Below are positions 1-9,154 of a DNA stretch of 64,000 bases, piece by piece. Made by a program: the position numbers and the translations under genes. Numbering within the stretch: position 1 is the first letter of the stretch; the number at the start of each line of letters is the position of its first letter. This DNA is from Bacillota bacterium. Lineage in GTDB: Bacteria; Bacillota; Bacilli; Paenibacillales; NBRC-103111. The notes under the pieces were generated by a model. The model was not told the origin of the DNA. It made no database searches and saw nothing but the letters and a program-made list of their open reading frames with translations. The DNA lies in the NCBI GenBank assembly GCA_023388055.1, contig JAEWGW010000044.1, positions 62,001-126,000 on the forward strand, read 5' to 3'.

Positions 1-546
1 CAAAAGCATAAGTCTCCGGATGAATATGCGCTTATGGTTGTGGGCCGCAAAGGGCGGGATTACTTCCGCAGACGGAATATTCCGATTCTGGATGAAGTGA
101 CCGGCTTGCCTAACACGCCTGATTTTGCCGACATCCGTCTGTTAGCGGGCAAAGCAGTGGATTTTTACGCGAATCAGACCTTTGATGAGTTCTATCTGGT
201 CTATAACGTGTTCAAAAATGCTTTGACGCAAATTCCGACGGTAAAGCGTCTTTTGCCGCTGGAGCATATCTCCCAAAGCACTGAATCGGCGGATTATGAA
301 TATGAGCCGTCTCCGGAGGCTGTGCTTCAGGTGCTGCTTCCCAAGTATGCGGAAACGCTGATTTACAGTGCGGTGCTGGAGAGCAAGGCCAGTGAGTTCG
401 GCGCGCAGATGACTGCTATGGGCAGTGCCACGAAGAATGCCACGAAGCTGATTTCATCGTATACCCTGCAGTACAACCGTGCCCGCCAGGCGGCGATTAC
501 GCAGGAAATCTCGGAGATTGTCGGAGGCGCCAACGCCCAAGCGTAA
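1..546 (+). CDS. atpG: ATP synthase F1 gamma subunit (3' part)
   Basis: This is the C-terminal part of the gamma subunit, the central rotor shaft of F1Fo-ATP synthase that turns inside the alpha3beta3 head. The reading frame is open from the first base, so the start lies outside the window. The visible 181 residues end with the family's conserved C-terminal helix: a segment reading SAVLESKASEFGAQMTAMGS, then ATKNATKLI and a QEISEIVGGANA end. This helix reaches up into the catalytic head. The stop at 544-546 is followed after 37 bases by atpD, the normal atpAGDC order. The call rests on the conserved C-terminus and on position; I see nothing unusual. Confidence 0.96.
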   Translation, partial: QKHKSPDEYALMVVGRKGRDYFRRRNIPILDEVTGLPNTPDFADIRLLAGKAVDFYANQTFDEFYLVYNVFKNALTQIPTVKRLLPLEHISQSTESADYEYEPSPEAVLQVLLPKYAETLIYSAVLESKASEFGAQMTAMGSATKNATKLISSYTLQYNRARQAAITQEISEIVGGANAQA

Positions 547-568
547 GAGGGGGGCGCAAGCCGCGTAG

Positions 569-1990
<1,422 letters not shown>

Positions 1991-2039
1991 GCTTGGGGGT
2001 TGTGACCGTCAATTTGCCTTCGTCAAATTCGACGCTTCC

Positions 2040-2076
2040 ATAACTTTATCCGGCCTTCGGCCTGGACCAAAGTTAT
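2040..2076 (+). repeat. Intercistronic stem-loop between atpD and atpC
   Basis: The arms ataacttt (2040-2047) and aaagttat (2069-2076) pair perfectly. Inside them tcc pairs with gga and ggcc pairs with ggcc around a ttc loop. The total is about 15 pairs with two small bulges. No T-run follows and atpC begins 23 bases later, so it does not look like a terminator. An RNA-processing or stability element, or a trace of a small palindromic repeat, is more likely. Confidence 0.6.
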
Positions 2077-2098
2077 TACAGGACAGGAGGGAAGTTCC

Positions 2099-2503
2099 GT
2101 GAGTACATTTTTATTGGAAATTGTCACTCCGGAGCGGAAGGTTTACGGGCAGGACGTGGAGATGATTATTGTCCGCGGCGCGGAGGGTGAGCTGGGTATT
2201 CTGCCTCATCATATTCCCCTGGTAACCCCGCTTGAAATCGGTCCGCTGCAAATCAAAAGAAACGGCGCTACTGAAATCATCGCAGTCAGCGGCGGTTTTA
2301 TGGAAGTGCGCAAGAATAAAGTGGTCATTCTGGCTGAAACGGCAGAGTTCCCCTCCGAGATTGACCTGGAGCGGGCGCTGGCAGCCCAGCAGCGTGCTGA
2401 GAAGCGACTGCAGGCCAGACGGGATGATGTTGACCACCGCCGGGCGGAGATGGCGCTGCAGCGTGCACTCAACCGGATGAAGGTGGCCAAAAAAGATCAT
2501 TAA
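2099..2503 (+). CDS. atpC: ATP synthase F1 epsilon subunit
   Basis: Epsilon subunit of the F1 central stalk. It couples gamma to the c-ring and acts as an intrinsic inhibitor through its C-terminal helices. The 134-residue product shows the N-terminal beta-sandwich (FLLEIVTPERKVY, GELGILPHHIPLVTPLEIG) and an AISGG-like segment reading IAVSGGFMEVR. A charged helical hairpin with many Arg, Ala and Gln fills residues 85-134. The start is GTG 2099 behind a strong AGGAGG 8 bases upstream. The gene ends the atp operon and is followed directly by a bidirectional terminator. Confidence 0.98.
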   Translation: MSTFLLEIVTPERKVYGQDVEMIIVRGAEGELGILPHHIPLVTPLEIGPLQIKRNGATEIIAVSGGFMEVRKNKVVILAETAEFPSEIDLERALAAQQRAEKRLQARRDDVDHRRAEMALQRALNRMKVAKKDH

Positions 2504-2521
2504 TGAGCCCCGTAACTTCAA

Positions 2522-2567
2522 TAAAAAAAGAGCAGCTCCAGAAAAATTCTGGGCTGCTCTATTTTTG
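2522..2567. terminator. Bidirectional intrinsic terminator
   Basis: The hairpin 2529-2543 / 2547-2560 (agagcagc then ccagaa, one bulged base) has an A-run on its left (2522-2528) and a T-rich run on its right (2561-2567). It can therefore end both the atp operon on the plus strand and the converging minus-strand gene at 2578-3066. Confidence 0.88.
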
Positions 2568-2577
2568 TTGGTGTGTG

Positions 2578-3066
2578 TTATTCTTGGGGTACATGGCTGA
2601 TCATATCCTCCAAATCTGTCAGGTAAAAGTCCACAGGTGGTTTTTCTTTCAGATAATAGTTGTTTTGCAGCAGGTTGTAGCTGATTTTCTTCCGGGTATC
2701 TCCGGGCAGGACGGGGATGTTTTTTTCCTCGATGATGTATTCGTCCACCGCCCGCTGCACCACATCCAGCCAGACGGCAATGTGCTTGTCCTCCTCCGGG
2801 AATATTTCGAAGGTCTCCCGGGACATGTAGTACCTCTCCTGGGGAATTCCTCCCATCACAGGGAGAAGCAGCTGGAAATTAATCTCGTTGTCTTGTCCGA
2901 TGAGAACCGTCCGGTTAATCCCTTTGGGCAGATGCTGCTCAAATTCCCGGATAATCCGTTTGACGTCGTCGATGGTAGCGGAGACAACAGAGGGAGACAG
3001 CTCTGTACCCGCTTCCGTTTCAGCGGCATTCTTGGCGGCATGGCGTTTCTTTTTGGACCAGAACAT
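2578..3066 (-). CDS. DUF3939-like protein of unknown function
   Basis: A 162-residue soluble protein and the only convincing minus-strand gene here. It starts MFWSKKKRHAA, is basic at the N-terminus, and has no signal peptide or membrane segment. A compact domain runs from about residue 35: DDVKRIIREFEQHLPKGINR, then LLLPVMGGIP and YYMSRETFEIFPEEDKHI, closing with VDFYLTDLEDMISHVPQE. From memory this matches the DUF3939 family of Bacillales, whose function is not known to me. The frame is open 62 codons further upstream. The start at 3066 was chosen because AAAGGAGGG sits about 9 bases before that ATG on the minus strand. It converges on the atp operon and shares its terminator. Confidence 0.8.
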   Translation of the reverse strand: MFWSKKKRHAAKNAAETEAGTELSPSVVSATIDDVKRIIREFEQHLPKGINRTVLIGQDNEINFQLLLPVMGGIPQERYYMSRETFEIFPEEDKHIAVWLDVVQRAVDEYIIEEKNIPVLPGDTRKKISYNLLQNNYYLKEKPPVDFYLTDLEDMISHVPQE

Positions 3067-3425
3067 ACAAGGCACCCTCCTTTTCTCGAATTGTATGCGC
3101 TTTCCCACTACTATTATACCATATGAGAGCATCCAACGTTTGTTCGCGAACGTTTTGTGAACATTTACCAGACAATGTAATATTCTTGCTTCATCTGCAT
3201 TATGGTCATCTCGGATTGCTTTTAATCTGTAACCGGGAATAAAATAATGCAAGAGAGGATATTTTACCCTGTATTACAAGCTATGCAACAAAGTGGACAA
3301 AGGTTTATTTAAAATGATTTTTATTAGACACAAAATTGTAGGTTTGTTATAATTGGAGGGCGTTTATAAGATAAAGTTAAGCTCCCCATACGAAAAAACT
3401 ATAGCTTACGGAGGTGATGGCGGTT
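3067..3425. other. Divergent promoter region between DUF3939-like gene and nuoA
   Basis: No gene is visible in these 359 bases. The left part holds a TATAAT on the minus strand (bases 3113-3118) that could be the -10 of the minus-strand gene, though no good -35 is visible. The right part holds the nuo promoter (separate entry) and the nuoA ribosome site GGAGGTG at 3410-3416. Confidence 0.6.
3325..3353 (+). promoter_or_regulatory. Sigma-A promoter of the nuo operon
   Basis: TAGACA (3325-3330), a 17-base spacer and TATAAT (3348-3353). Only one -35 position deviates from TTGACA and the -10 is perfect. The first gene downstream is nuoA, with a leader of roughly 65 bases. No other strong promoter was seen until the repeat region before nuoJ. 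Confidence 0.75.
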
Positions 3426-3791
3426 ATGTACACCAATAACTATGTTCTGGTGGCCATATTCATCGGTTTGGGCATTCTGCTGCCCATCGCTGCGTTATCC
3501 ATCGGCCGGCTGTTGCGGCCATCCAGACCCCTTCCTGAAAAGGCGACCACCTATGAAAGCGGTAACGAGCCTGTGGGAGTAGGTCAAGTCCGTTTTAACA
3601 TCCGGTATTATCTGTTTGCGCTGATGTTTGTCATTTTTGATGTGGAAACGGTATTTTTATATCCTTGGGCCGTAGCGTACAATAAGCTGGGGCTTTTTGC
3701 GCTGGTGGAAATGATGGTGTTTGTGCTTCTCCTGTTGGTTGGCCTCATCTACGCCTGGAAGAAGAAGGTGCTGCAATGGACTTCACTTTAA
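3426..3791 (+). CDS. nuoA: NADH-quinone oxidoreductase subunit A
   Basis: Small membrane subunit of respiratory complex I at the joint between the membrane and peripheral arms. The 121-residue protein has three transmembrane helices (about 5-27, 60-82 and 88-110). It carries the family signature [13 protein letters not shown] and, at the second helix, [22 protein letters not shown]. Its acidic residues lie in the quinone/proton linkage region. The frame extends upstream to GTG 3414, but the GGAGGTG ribosome site overlaps that codon, so ATG 3426 is the likely start (9-base spacing). It overlaps nuoB by 16 bases, implying coupled translation. Confidence 0.95.
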   Translation: MYTNNYVLVAIFIGLGILLPIAALSIGRLLRPSRPLPEKATTYESGNEPVGVGQVRFNIRYYLFALMFVIFDVETVFLYPWAVAYNKLGLFALVEMMVFVLLLLVGLIYAWKKKVLQWTSL

Positions 3792-4297
3792 AGGATATTT
3801 CCCCTGACGAAAGAGCGGAGCTGGAGCGCAATGTGTTTATGACCACTCTGGAGCAGCTGAAGGGATGGGCGAGAAGCAATTCCCTCTGGCCCCTGACCTT
3901 CGGACTGGCGTGCTGCGCCATCGAGATGATGGGTACCGGTGCGTCCCACTATGACCTGGACCGGTTCGGCGTGATCTTCCGGACCTCTCCACGGCAATCC
4001 GATGTGATGCTGGTGGCGGGAACCGTGACCAAGAAGATGGCCCCCCTGCTGCGCCGGCTGTATGACCAGATGCCTGAGCCTAAATGGGTGATTGCCATGG
4101 GCTCCTGTGCCACTGCGGGAGGACCTTATATCCGGTCTTATTCCGTTGTGAAAGGGGTGGATCAGGTGGTTCCGGTGGATGTGTACATACCCGGCTGCCC
4201 GCCTAATCCGGCTGCGCTGATCTACGGCATCAACAAGCTTCAGGAGAAAATACGGTATGAAGCCAAAACCGGGAAGCAGGTGACGGCACGTGAGTGA
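3776..4297 (+). CDS. nuoB: NADH-quinone oxidoreductase subunit B
   Basis: Peripheral-arm subunit carrying the terminal 4Fe-4S cluster N2, which hands electrons to quinone. It has 173 residues. The cluster ligands are visible: the adjacent pair C46-C47 in [12 protein letters not shown]111 in [12 protein letters not shown] and C141 in YIPGCPPNP. The start ATG 3776 lies inside the end of nuoA and the stop overlaps the nuoC start by 8 bases. This is tight packing typical of a co-translated complex. The short N-terminus and the context rule out the hydrogenase small-subunit paralogue. Confidence 0.97.
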   Translation: MDFTLKDISPDERAELERNVFMTTLEQLKGWARSNSLWPLTFGLACCAIEMMGTGASHYDLDRFGVIFRTSPRQSDVMLVAGTVTKKMAPLLRRLYDQMPEPKWVIAMGSCATAGGPYIRSYSVVKGVDQVVPVDVYIPGCPPNPAALIYGINKLQEKIRYEAKTGKQVTARE

Positions 4298-4961
4298 CGA
4301 AATCAAGGAGCCCTCGGGGGAACCCCCTGCTCCTGCGGAGGGTGGAGCGGACGAAGCGGCAGCCAAGGAGGCCAAAGCCCAAGCAGCCGCGGAAGCAAGA
4401 GCGGCCCGGGCGGCAGCGCGGGAGGCGGCGAAAAAGGCCGAAGCGGGAGAGGAAGCGGCAGATGCACCGCCGAAGCCTCCATCCCCGAAGCAGCCGGTGC
4501 TGGACGGTTTCGCCGGCATTCTGAAGGAAGCGTTGGGCGAGTCTGCGGTACGGGAGGCTTTTATTAACGAGAGAGATGATCATCTTCCTTGCGTTGTGCT
4601 GGACCCCGCTATGATGAAGGCGGCGGCTCCATTGCTTCATGACCACCCCGGCCTGCAGATGACGTATTTGCGCAATCTGGCGGGATCGGATTTGGAGACG
4701 CATCTGGAAGTGATCTATCATTTCTTGCGGATGGACGATATGCAGGAATTCGGTGTGAAGGTGAAGCTGGACCGGAATACCCCCTCCGTTCCTTCCATCA
4801 CTGGCATATGGGCGGGAGCCGACTGGCATGAGCGGGAAATCTTCGATTTATTGGGTGTGGATTTTCCGGGACATCCCAATCTCGTGCGGATTATGCTGCC
4901 GGACAATTGGGAAGGCCACCCGCTGCGCAAGGACTACGAACCGCTGGATCCGGAGGTGTGA
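4290..4961 (+). CDS. nuoC: NADH-quinone oxidoreductase subunit C with Ala-rich N-terminal extension
   Basis: 30-kDa-type subunit of the complex I peripheral arm, which packs against NuoD. The 223-residue protein starts GTG 4290. Residues about 12-68 are a low-complexity stretch of Ala, Lys, Glu, Arg and Pro. The folded domain starts near residue 70 and ends with the family signature [20 protein letters not shown] then [17 protein letters not shown]. The core is of normal length, so the extension is an addition. Such extensions occur in relatives as far as I recall, and its role is unknown. It overlaps nuoB and is followed after 5 bases by nuoD. Confidence 0.95.
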   Translation: MSDEIKEPSGEPPAPAEGGADEAAAKEAKAQAAAEARAARAAAREAAKKAEAGEEAADAPPKPPSPKQPVLDGFAGILKEALGESAVREAFINERDDHLPCVVLDPAMMKAAAPLLHDHPGLQMTYLRNLAGSDLETHLEVIYHFLRMDDMQEFGVKVKLDRNTPSVPSITGIWAGADWHEREIFDLLGVDFPGHPNLVRIMLPDNWEGHPLRKDYEPLDPEV

Positions 4962-4966
4962 CACAA

Positions 4967-6070
4967 GTGGCATTGCGTACTGAAGAACTGCTCCTGAATG
5001 TAGGTCCCCAGCATCCGTCCACCCACGGGGTTTTCCGGGTTATCGTCAAGCTGGACGGCGAGGTGATTACCGAGGCGATCCCTGTCATGGGTTATCTCCA
5101 CCGGGGCACCGAGAAGCTGGCGGAGAACCTGAATTATACGCAGATAATCCCTTATACGGACCGGCTGGATTATGTGTCGGCCATGACCAACAACTATGTG
5201 TTTGTCAACACCGTCGAGAAAATGATGGAGCTGGAGATTCCCGAGAAAGCTCAATTCCTGCGGCTGATTGTGATGGAGCTTCAGCGGATTGCCAGCCACC
5301 TGGTTTGGTGGGGTACATATTTGTTGGATATCGGAGCCATGAGCCCGTTTTTGTTTGCCTTCCGCGACCGGGAAACCATTATCGATTTGTTCAACGAGCT
5401 GAGCGGCGCCCGTCTCACCTATAACTACATGCGGGTGGGGGGCGTGAAGTGGGATGCTCCCGAGGGCTGGATTGAGAAGGTGCGGCAATTTGTCCGCTCC
5501 ATGCCTGGCAAGCTGGAGGAGTACCATACCCTGGTCAGCGGCAATGAGATTTTCCTGGCGCGGATCAAAGGTGTGGGGCGCTATGATGCGGAGACGGCCA
5601 TTAACTATGGGTTAAGCGGAGCAAATCTGCGCTGCACCGGTGTGGATTATGATGTGCGTAAGAAGCAGCCGTACTGCATCTATGACCGCTTCCAGTTCGA
5701 TGTGCCGGTGCAGACGGGTGGCGACTGCTATGCCCGTTACCTGGTACGGATGGAGGAGATTGTCCAGTCGCTGCGGATTCTGGAGCAGGCCCTGGAGCAG
5801 TTCCCCCACGAGGGCGAAACCATGGGCAAGGCTCCCCGGGTACTTCGTGTGCCGGAGGGCGAGCTGTTCTCAAGCATCGAATCCCCACGGGGGGAAATCG
5901 GCTGCTACATTATATCGAAGGGCAAGGATAAGCCGTACCGGCTGAAGTTTAAACGCCCGTCCTTCGTGAATCTGCAGATTCTTCCCAAGCTGCTGGTAGG
6001 GGAAACCATGACCAACCTGATTACCATTCTTGGCGGAATTGATATTGTCGTCGGAGAGGTGGATGGCTGA
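4967..6070 (+). CDS. nuoD: NADH-quinone oxidoreductase subunit D
   Basis: 49-kDa-type subunit that forms the quinone pocket with NuoB. The 367-residue product begins VALRTEELLLNVGPQHPSTH and contains the quinone-site segment GPQHPSTHGVFR near its N-terminus, with HRGTEK and the RIASHLVWWGT region further on. The C-terminus GGIDIVVGEVDG replaces the usual DPVxGExDR end of proteobacterial NuoD, as is common in Firmicutes. An upstream extension to 4907 exists, but GGAGGTG at 4952-4958 points to GTG 4967 as the start. The stop overlaps the nuoH start (ATGA). Confidence 0.96.
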   Translation: MALRTEELLLNVGPQHPSTHGVFRVIVKLDGEVITEAIPVMGYLHRGTEKLAENLNYTQIIPYTDRLDYVSAMTNNYVFVNTVEKMMELEIPEKAQFLRLIVMELQRIASHLVWWGTYLLDIGAMSPFLFAFRDRETIIDLFNELSGARLTYNYMRVGGVKWDAPEGWIEKVRQFVRSMPGKLEEYHTLVSGNEIFLARIKGVGRYDAETAINYGLSGANLRCTGVDYDVRKKQPYCIYDRFQFDVPVQTGGDCYARYLVRMEEIVQSLRILEQALEQFPHEGETMGKAPRVLRVPEGELFSSIESPRGEIGCYIISKGKDKPYRLKFKRPSFVNLQILPKLLVGETMTNLITILGGIDIVVGEVDG

Positions 6071-7074
6071 TGACGGATTTATTGACCCGCGAGCTGACGC
6101 TGGGCAGCTTCGGCCGGTTTCTTCTGTTGGCGGTGACCATGTTGTTTTTGGTGCTGGGTTTTGTAACCTATGCCATTTTCTTCGAGCGTAAGGTGATTGG
6201 CTGGATGCAGCTGCGCCATGGGCCGACCCGGACGGGGCCGATGGGGCTTCTCCAGACCGTGGCGGATGTGCTCAAGCTCCTCCTTAAAGAGGACACGATT
6301 CCCGCCAAGGCGGACCGGCATCTGTTCATTCTGGCGCCGGCGATTGTGTTTGTCCCTTCCTTCGCCGTGCTGGCGGCGATTCCTTACACCAGCTGGGGGT
6401 ATTTCTCCAGTCTGAATGTGGGGGTGCTGTATTACGCGGCGCTGTCCAGCATCTCAACCATCGGGATTGTGCTGGGGGGCTGGGCCTCCAACAATAAATA
6501 CGCGCTCTTGGGCGGTATGCGTTCGGCGGCTCAGATGATCAGCTACGAAATACCCCTGGTGATGTCCATGACCGGCATCATTATGATGAGCGGCACCATG
6601 AACATCCGGGACATCGTGCTCCACCAGGGCTCCGGCTTCTGGAACTGGAACTTCCTGCCGCAGATTATAGCGTTCGGCGTGTTCATTATTGCGGCTGTAT
6701 CGGAGCTGAACCGGACCCCCTTCGACCTGCCTGAGGCGGAATCAGAGCTTGTTGCCGGTTACCATGTGGAGTACAGCGGCTTCCGGTTTGCCTTCTTCAT
6801 GCTGGCAGAATATGTATACATGTTCGCTATCGCGGCACTGACTACTGCCATGTTCCTGGGCGGCTGGTACGCGCCCTTCCCGTTCCTGGAGTTTATCCCG
6901 GGCATCGTCTGGTTCCTGCTGAAATTCGCGTCGGTGGTGTTCCTCTTGTTCTGGCTGCGGGCCACCATGCCTCGCGTCCGGATCGACCAACTGATGAGCT
7001 TCGGCTGGAAAGTGCTGCTGCCGTTGGCCTTGGCCAATATTTTTATTACGGCGCTGGTGATGGAGCTGTTCTAG
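6070..7074 (+). CDS. nuoH: NADH-quinone oxidoreductase subunit H
   Basis: Membrane subunit at the heel of complex I that forms the roof and entry of the quinone tunnel. It has 334 residues and about eight transmembrane helices. The conserved elements are FFERKVIGWMQLRHGPTRTG, LLKEDTIP and AAQMISYEIP. The segment ELNRTPFDLPEAESELVAGY then YSGFRFAFFMLAEY is the glutamate-rich quinone/proton loop. The start ATG 6070 shares bases with the nuoD stop. Ninety bases separate it from nuoI, the first real gap in the operon. Confidence 0.97.
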   Translation: MTDLLTRELTLGSFGRFLLLAVTMLFLVLGFVTYAIFFERKVIGWMQLRHGPTRTGPMGLLQTVADVLKLLLKEDTIPAKADRHLFILAPAIVFVPSFAVLAAIPYTSWGYFSSLNVGVLYYAALSSISTIGIVLGGWASNNKYALLGGMRSAAQMISYEIPLVMSMTGIIMMSGTMNIRDIVLHQGSGFWNWNFLPQIIAFGVFIIAAVSELNRTPFDLPEAESELVAGYHVEYSGFRFAFFMLAEYVYMFAIAALTTAMFLGGWYAPFPFLEFIPGIVWFLLKFASVVFLLFWLRATMPRVRIDQLMSFGWKVLLPLALANIFITALVMELF

Positions 7075-7165
7075 AATAACGCCGGTCTTGGGAGCGGCGG
7101 AATACCGCAGCATGGCTGGTCGTTCTGACCGGCCGGTCATTCGTAAAGCGAAAGGAGGCGTTCGC

Positions 7166-7621
7166 ATGAAGGGAATTGTCAAGGGAATGGGCTTCACCTT
7201 CAAACAGATGCTGAAAAAGAAGGTCACATACGCCTACCCGGATGTACCGCTTAAAATGCCGGACCGGTTCCGGGGAATCCAGCACTTTGATCCGGAGAAA
7301 TGCATTGTCTGCAATCAGTGCGCCCGGATATGCCCCACGGAATGCATCACCCTGACGGGCAAACCCAATCCTGACCCGGAGAAAAAGGGAAAGGTCATTG
7401 ATACCTACGATATCAATTTCGAAATCTGCATTCTCTGCGATCTGTGCACGGAGGTATGTCCCACCGAGGCAATTGTGATGACCAACAACTTCGAGCTGGC
7501 GGCGTACAGCCGGGATGATCTGTTTAAGGACCGGGAATGGCTGGACAACAATAACAAGCTGGTCCGCCAGGACAACATCTCGCAGCTGCCTAAGGGCAAA
7601 GCCGGAGCGGCGAAGGAGTAA
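7166..7621 (+). CDS. nuoI: NADH-quinone oxidoreductase subunit I (2x 4Fe-4S)
   Basis: Peripheral-arm ferredoxin-like subunit carrying clusters N6a and N6b on the electron path to NuoB. The 151-residue product has two complete 4Fe-4S motifs, CIVCNQCARICP and CILCDLCTEVCP, separated by the usual insert. An in-frame extension to 7088 exists, but AAAGGAGG at 7151-7158 sits 7 bases before ATG 7166. The tail after residue 125 is variable and charged. It is followed by the 640-base repeat region rather than directly by nuoJ. Confidence 0.96.
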   Translation: MKGIVKGMGFTFKQMLKKKVTYAYPDVPLKMPDRFRGIQHFDPEKCIVCNQCARICPTECITLTGKPNPDPEKKGKVIDTYDINFEICILCDLCTEVCPTEAIVMTNNFELAAYSRDDLFKDREWLDNNNKLVRQDNISQLPKGKAGAAKE

Positions 7622-7813
7622 TGGTGATTTCCCAAAGGTTCATACATTCAAAGTGCACATTGGTAAAATATGGGGTATACTGGTTGTAATGTATGGGCTT
7701 GTGCGTTTACGAGCAGTTTGGCTTATGCAGCCGGCTGCTGCAAGATAGATATGGGGCGCTGCTGCGTGTCATGTGGTCTGGGCGGGACGGCGAATGCTGC
7801 TGCCCCAAGGAAT

Positions 7814-8000
7814 CTAACGGACGTCAAAGCCGTTATTTGGCGAAAAGAGGCTGATTTGAATTTCTAACGGACATGAACGCCGTTATTTGGTCCAATTGAG
7901 CCGCAAACTAGCTCCAAATCGGGAAATAACGCCTCTGTGGTCCGTTAGAAATTCCAAGGCGGGGTTTAGCGCGAAATAACGGCTTCTGGGTCCGCAAGAA
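7814..8000. repeat. Cluster of four palindromic dispersed-repeat units
   Basis: Units of about 27 bases start with ctaacggac and end with gccgttatttgg. Two are direct (7814-7840, 7864-7890) and two are inverted (about 7922-7948 and 7972-7998, the last more diverged). Units 1 and 2 can each form a small hairpin, taacgg paired with ccgtta around a 9-base loop. The direct and inverted pairs could also fold together into one large cruciform. From memory such units recur between genes in Paenibacillus genomes; that is family knowledge and not shown here. Confidence 0.75.
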
Positions 8001-8091
8001 GTCCGCCCGCTCCCCATCGGCAGACGTACATACCGGCAACCGTACACATACCCGGCAAACCGCCCATGAATAGAAGCTGGTTCACACACCC

Positions 8092-8243
8092 GCTCACGAA
8101 GCAGGCTTTCCGCGAGGGAAGCCCAGCAGACGCTTACTCAGTTTTTGCTCACGCAAAAACTCAGCCTATGCTCACGAAGTAGGCTTTCCTCGCGGAAAGC
8201 CCAGCAGATGCTTACGAAGTCAGTTTTTGCTCACGCAAAAACT
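8092..8243 (+). repeat. Two direct repeats of 70 and 74 bases with hairpins upstream of nuoJ
   Basis: Copy 1 (8092-8161) and copy 2 (8170-8243) both begin gctcacgaag and contain an aggctttcc...ggaaagccc-type stem (one mismatch in copy 1). Both end in agtttttgctcacgcaaaaact, a perfect 9-bp stem with a tcac loop (8140-8161 and 8222-8243). The second hairpin ends three bases before the nuoJ ribosome site. A degenerate copy precedes nuoN at about 12694-12738. Confidence 0.8.
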
Positions 8244-8260
8244 TTTAGGAGGTACTCGGC

Positions 8261-8800
8261 ATGCTCGGTTCAATCTGGGACGGCCTGAAGGATTTGTTTT
8301 TGACTCCTGCCAATCTGATGTTTTTTGTGTTTGCCCTCCTGGCCATCGGCGGTGCGATCTTCGCTATGAGCCTGACCCGCGTGATCCATATGGTGGTTTC
8401 CCTGGCCGTGACCTTCCTCAGTCTGGCAGGACTCTATGTGCTCCTGAACGCGGAGTTTGTGGCGTTTGTGCAGGTGCTGATTTATGCCGGCGCCATTTCT
8501 ATTCTGATGATCTTCGGCATCATGATGACCAAACATGAAAGCGAGGAAACGGAGCTCAAGCGACCGCTGCATAACTGGCTCCTGGGCATCGGCATCGTCG
8601 CTTTTTTCGGCATCCTGTTTTATGCCATCCAGAATACCAGCTTCCCTGCTCCAACGGCTTTTGATCCCGGCACAAATAATACGGAGGCCATCGGCATCCA
8701 ACTGTTCAGTGTCCATGTGATTCCCTTCGAGCTGATGTCCGTGCTCCTCACAGTAGCATTCATCGGCGCCATTGTGCTGGCCAAACGGGAGGAGGAGTAG
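8261..8800 (+). CDS. nuoJ: NADH-quinone oxidoreductase subunit J
   Basis: Membrane subunit next to the quinone site of complex I, with five transmembrane helices in 179 residues. The third helix region carries the family's flexible pi-bulge-type segment [20 protein letters not shown], followed by the MTKHESEE loop. The start ATG 8261 has TAGGAGG 8 bases before it and directly follows a hairpin repeat. The stop TAG is one base before nuoK. The C-terminus [10 protein letters not shown] is typical. Confidence 0.95.
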   Translation: MLGSIWDGLKDLFLTPANLMFFVFALLAIGGAIFAMSLTRVIHMVVSLAVTFLSLAGLYVLLNAEFVAFVQVLIYAGAISILMIFGIMMTKHESEETELKRPLHNWLLGIGIVAFFGILFYAIQNTSFPAPTAFDPGTNNTEAIGIQLFSVHVIPFELMSVLLTVAFIGAIVLAKREEE

Positions 8801-8801
8801 T

Positions 8802-9113
8802 ATGAATGACCAAATCAGCTCGTATCTGATGCTGGCCGCCATTCTGTTCTGCATTGGCTTATACGGGGCGTTATCCAAAAAAAGCGCCATTATCGTGCTT
8901 TTGTCCGTGGAGCTGATGTTAAACGCGGTGAACCTGAATCTGGTGGCGTTCTCCAAGCTGGGGGTCAACCCCTCCATTACCGGACAGGTATTCTCGCTGT
9001 TTACGATAACTGTTGCGGCGGCAGAGGTTGCCATAGGGGTGGCCCTGCTTATTGCGTTGTACCGGAACAGAGGCACAACGGATGTGAATGAAATGGATCT
9101 GCTCAAAAAATAA
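8802..9113 (+). CDS. nuoK: NADH-quinone oxidoreductase subunit K
   Basis: Small proton-channel subunit of complex I, related to MrpC, with three transmembrane helices in 103 residues. Conserved intramembrane glutamates are visible in [19 protein letters not shown] and in [21 protein letters not shown] 8802 follows the nuoJ stop by one base. GGAGGAG at the end of nuoJ supplies the ribosome site. The 41 bases before nuoL hold only its ribosome site. Confidence 0.96.
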   Translation: MNDQISSYLMLAAILFCIGLYGALSKKSAIIVLLSVELMLNAVNLNLVAFSKLGVNPSITGQVFSLFTITVAAAEVAIGVALLIALYRNRGTTDVNEMDLLKK

Positions 9114-9154
9114 GTCTATCCAATCGTGTATGGAGATGCATCTAAGGGGGGTTC

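Larger units (their letters stand above)
7622..8260. other. Repeat-rich spacer inside the nuo operon
   Basis: No credible gene in 639 bases; the short open frames lack ribosome sites and family features. From left to right it holds a lone -10-like TATACT at 7676-7681, four palindromic repeat units (7814 to about 8000) and two direct repeats with hairpins (8092-8243). The nuoJ ribosome site TAGGAGG follows at 8246-8252. Whether nuoJ-N are transcribed from the nuoA promoter through this region or from a promoter within it cannot be told. Confidence 0.7.

Noticed and set aside
2503..3126. 207-codon plus-strand frame after atpC
   Set aside because: It reads through the terminator and opposite the DUF3939-like gene, which has the good ribosome site and family motifs.
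7515..7867. Short plus-strand frames after nuoI
   Set aside because: One overlaps the end of nuoI in another frame; the other enters the palindromic repeats. No ribosome sites and no family features.
7814..8243. CRISPR array
   Set aside because: The repeats differ in orientation and spacing, spacers are not of uniform length and no cas genes are near.
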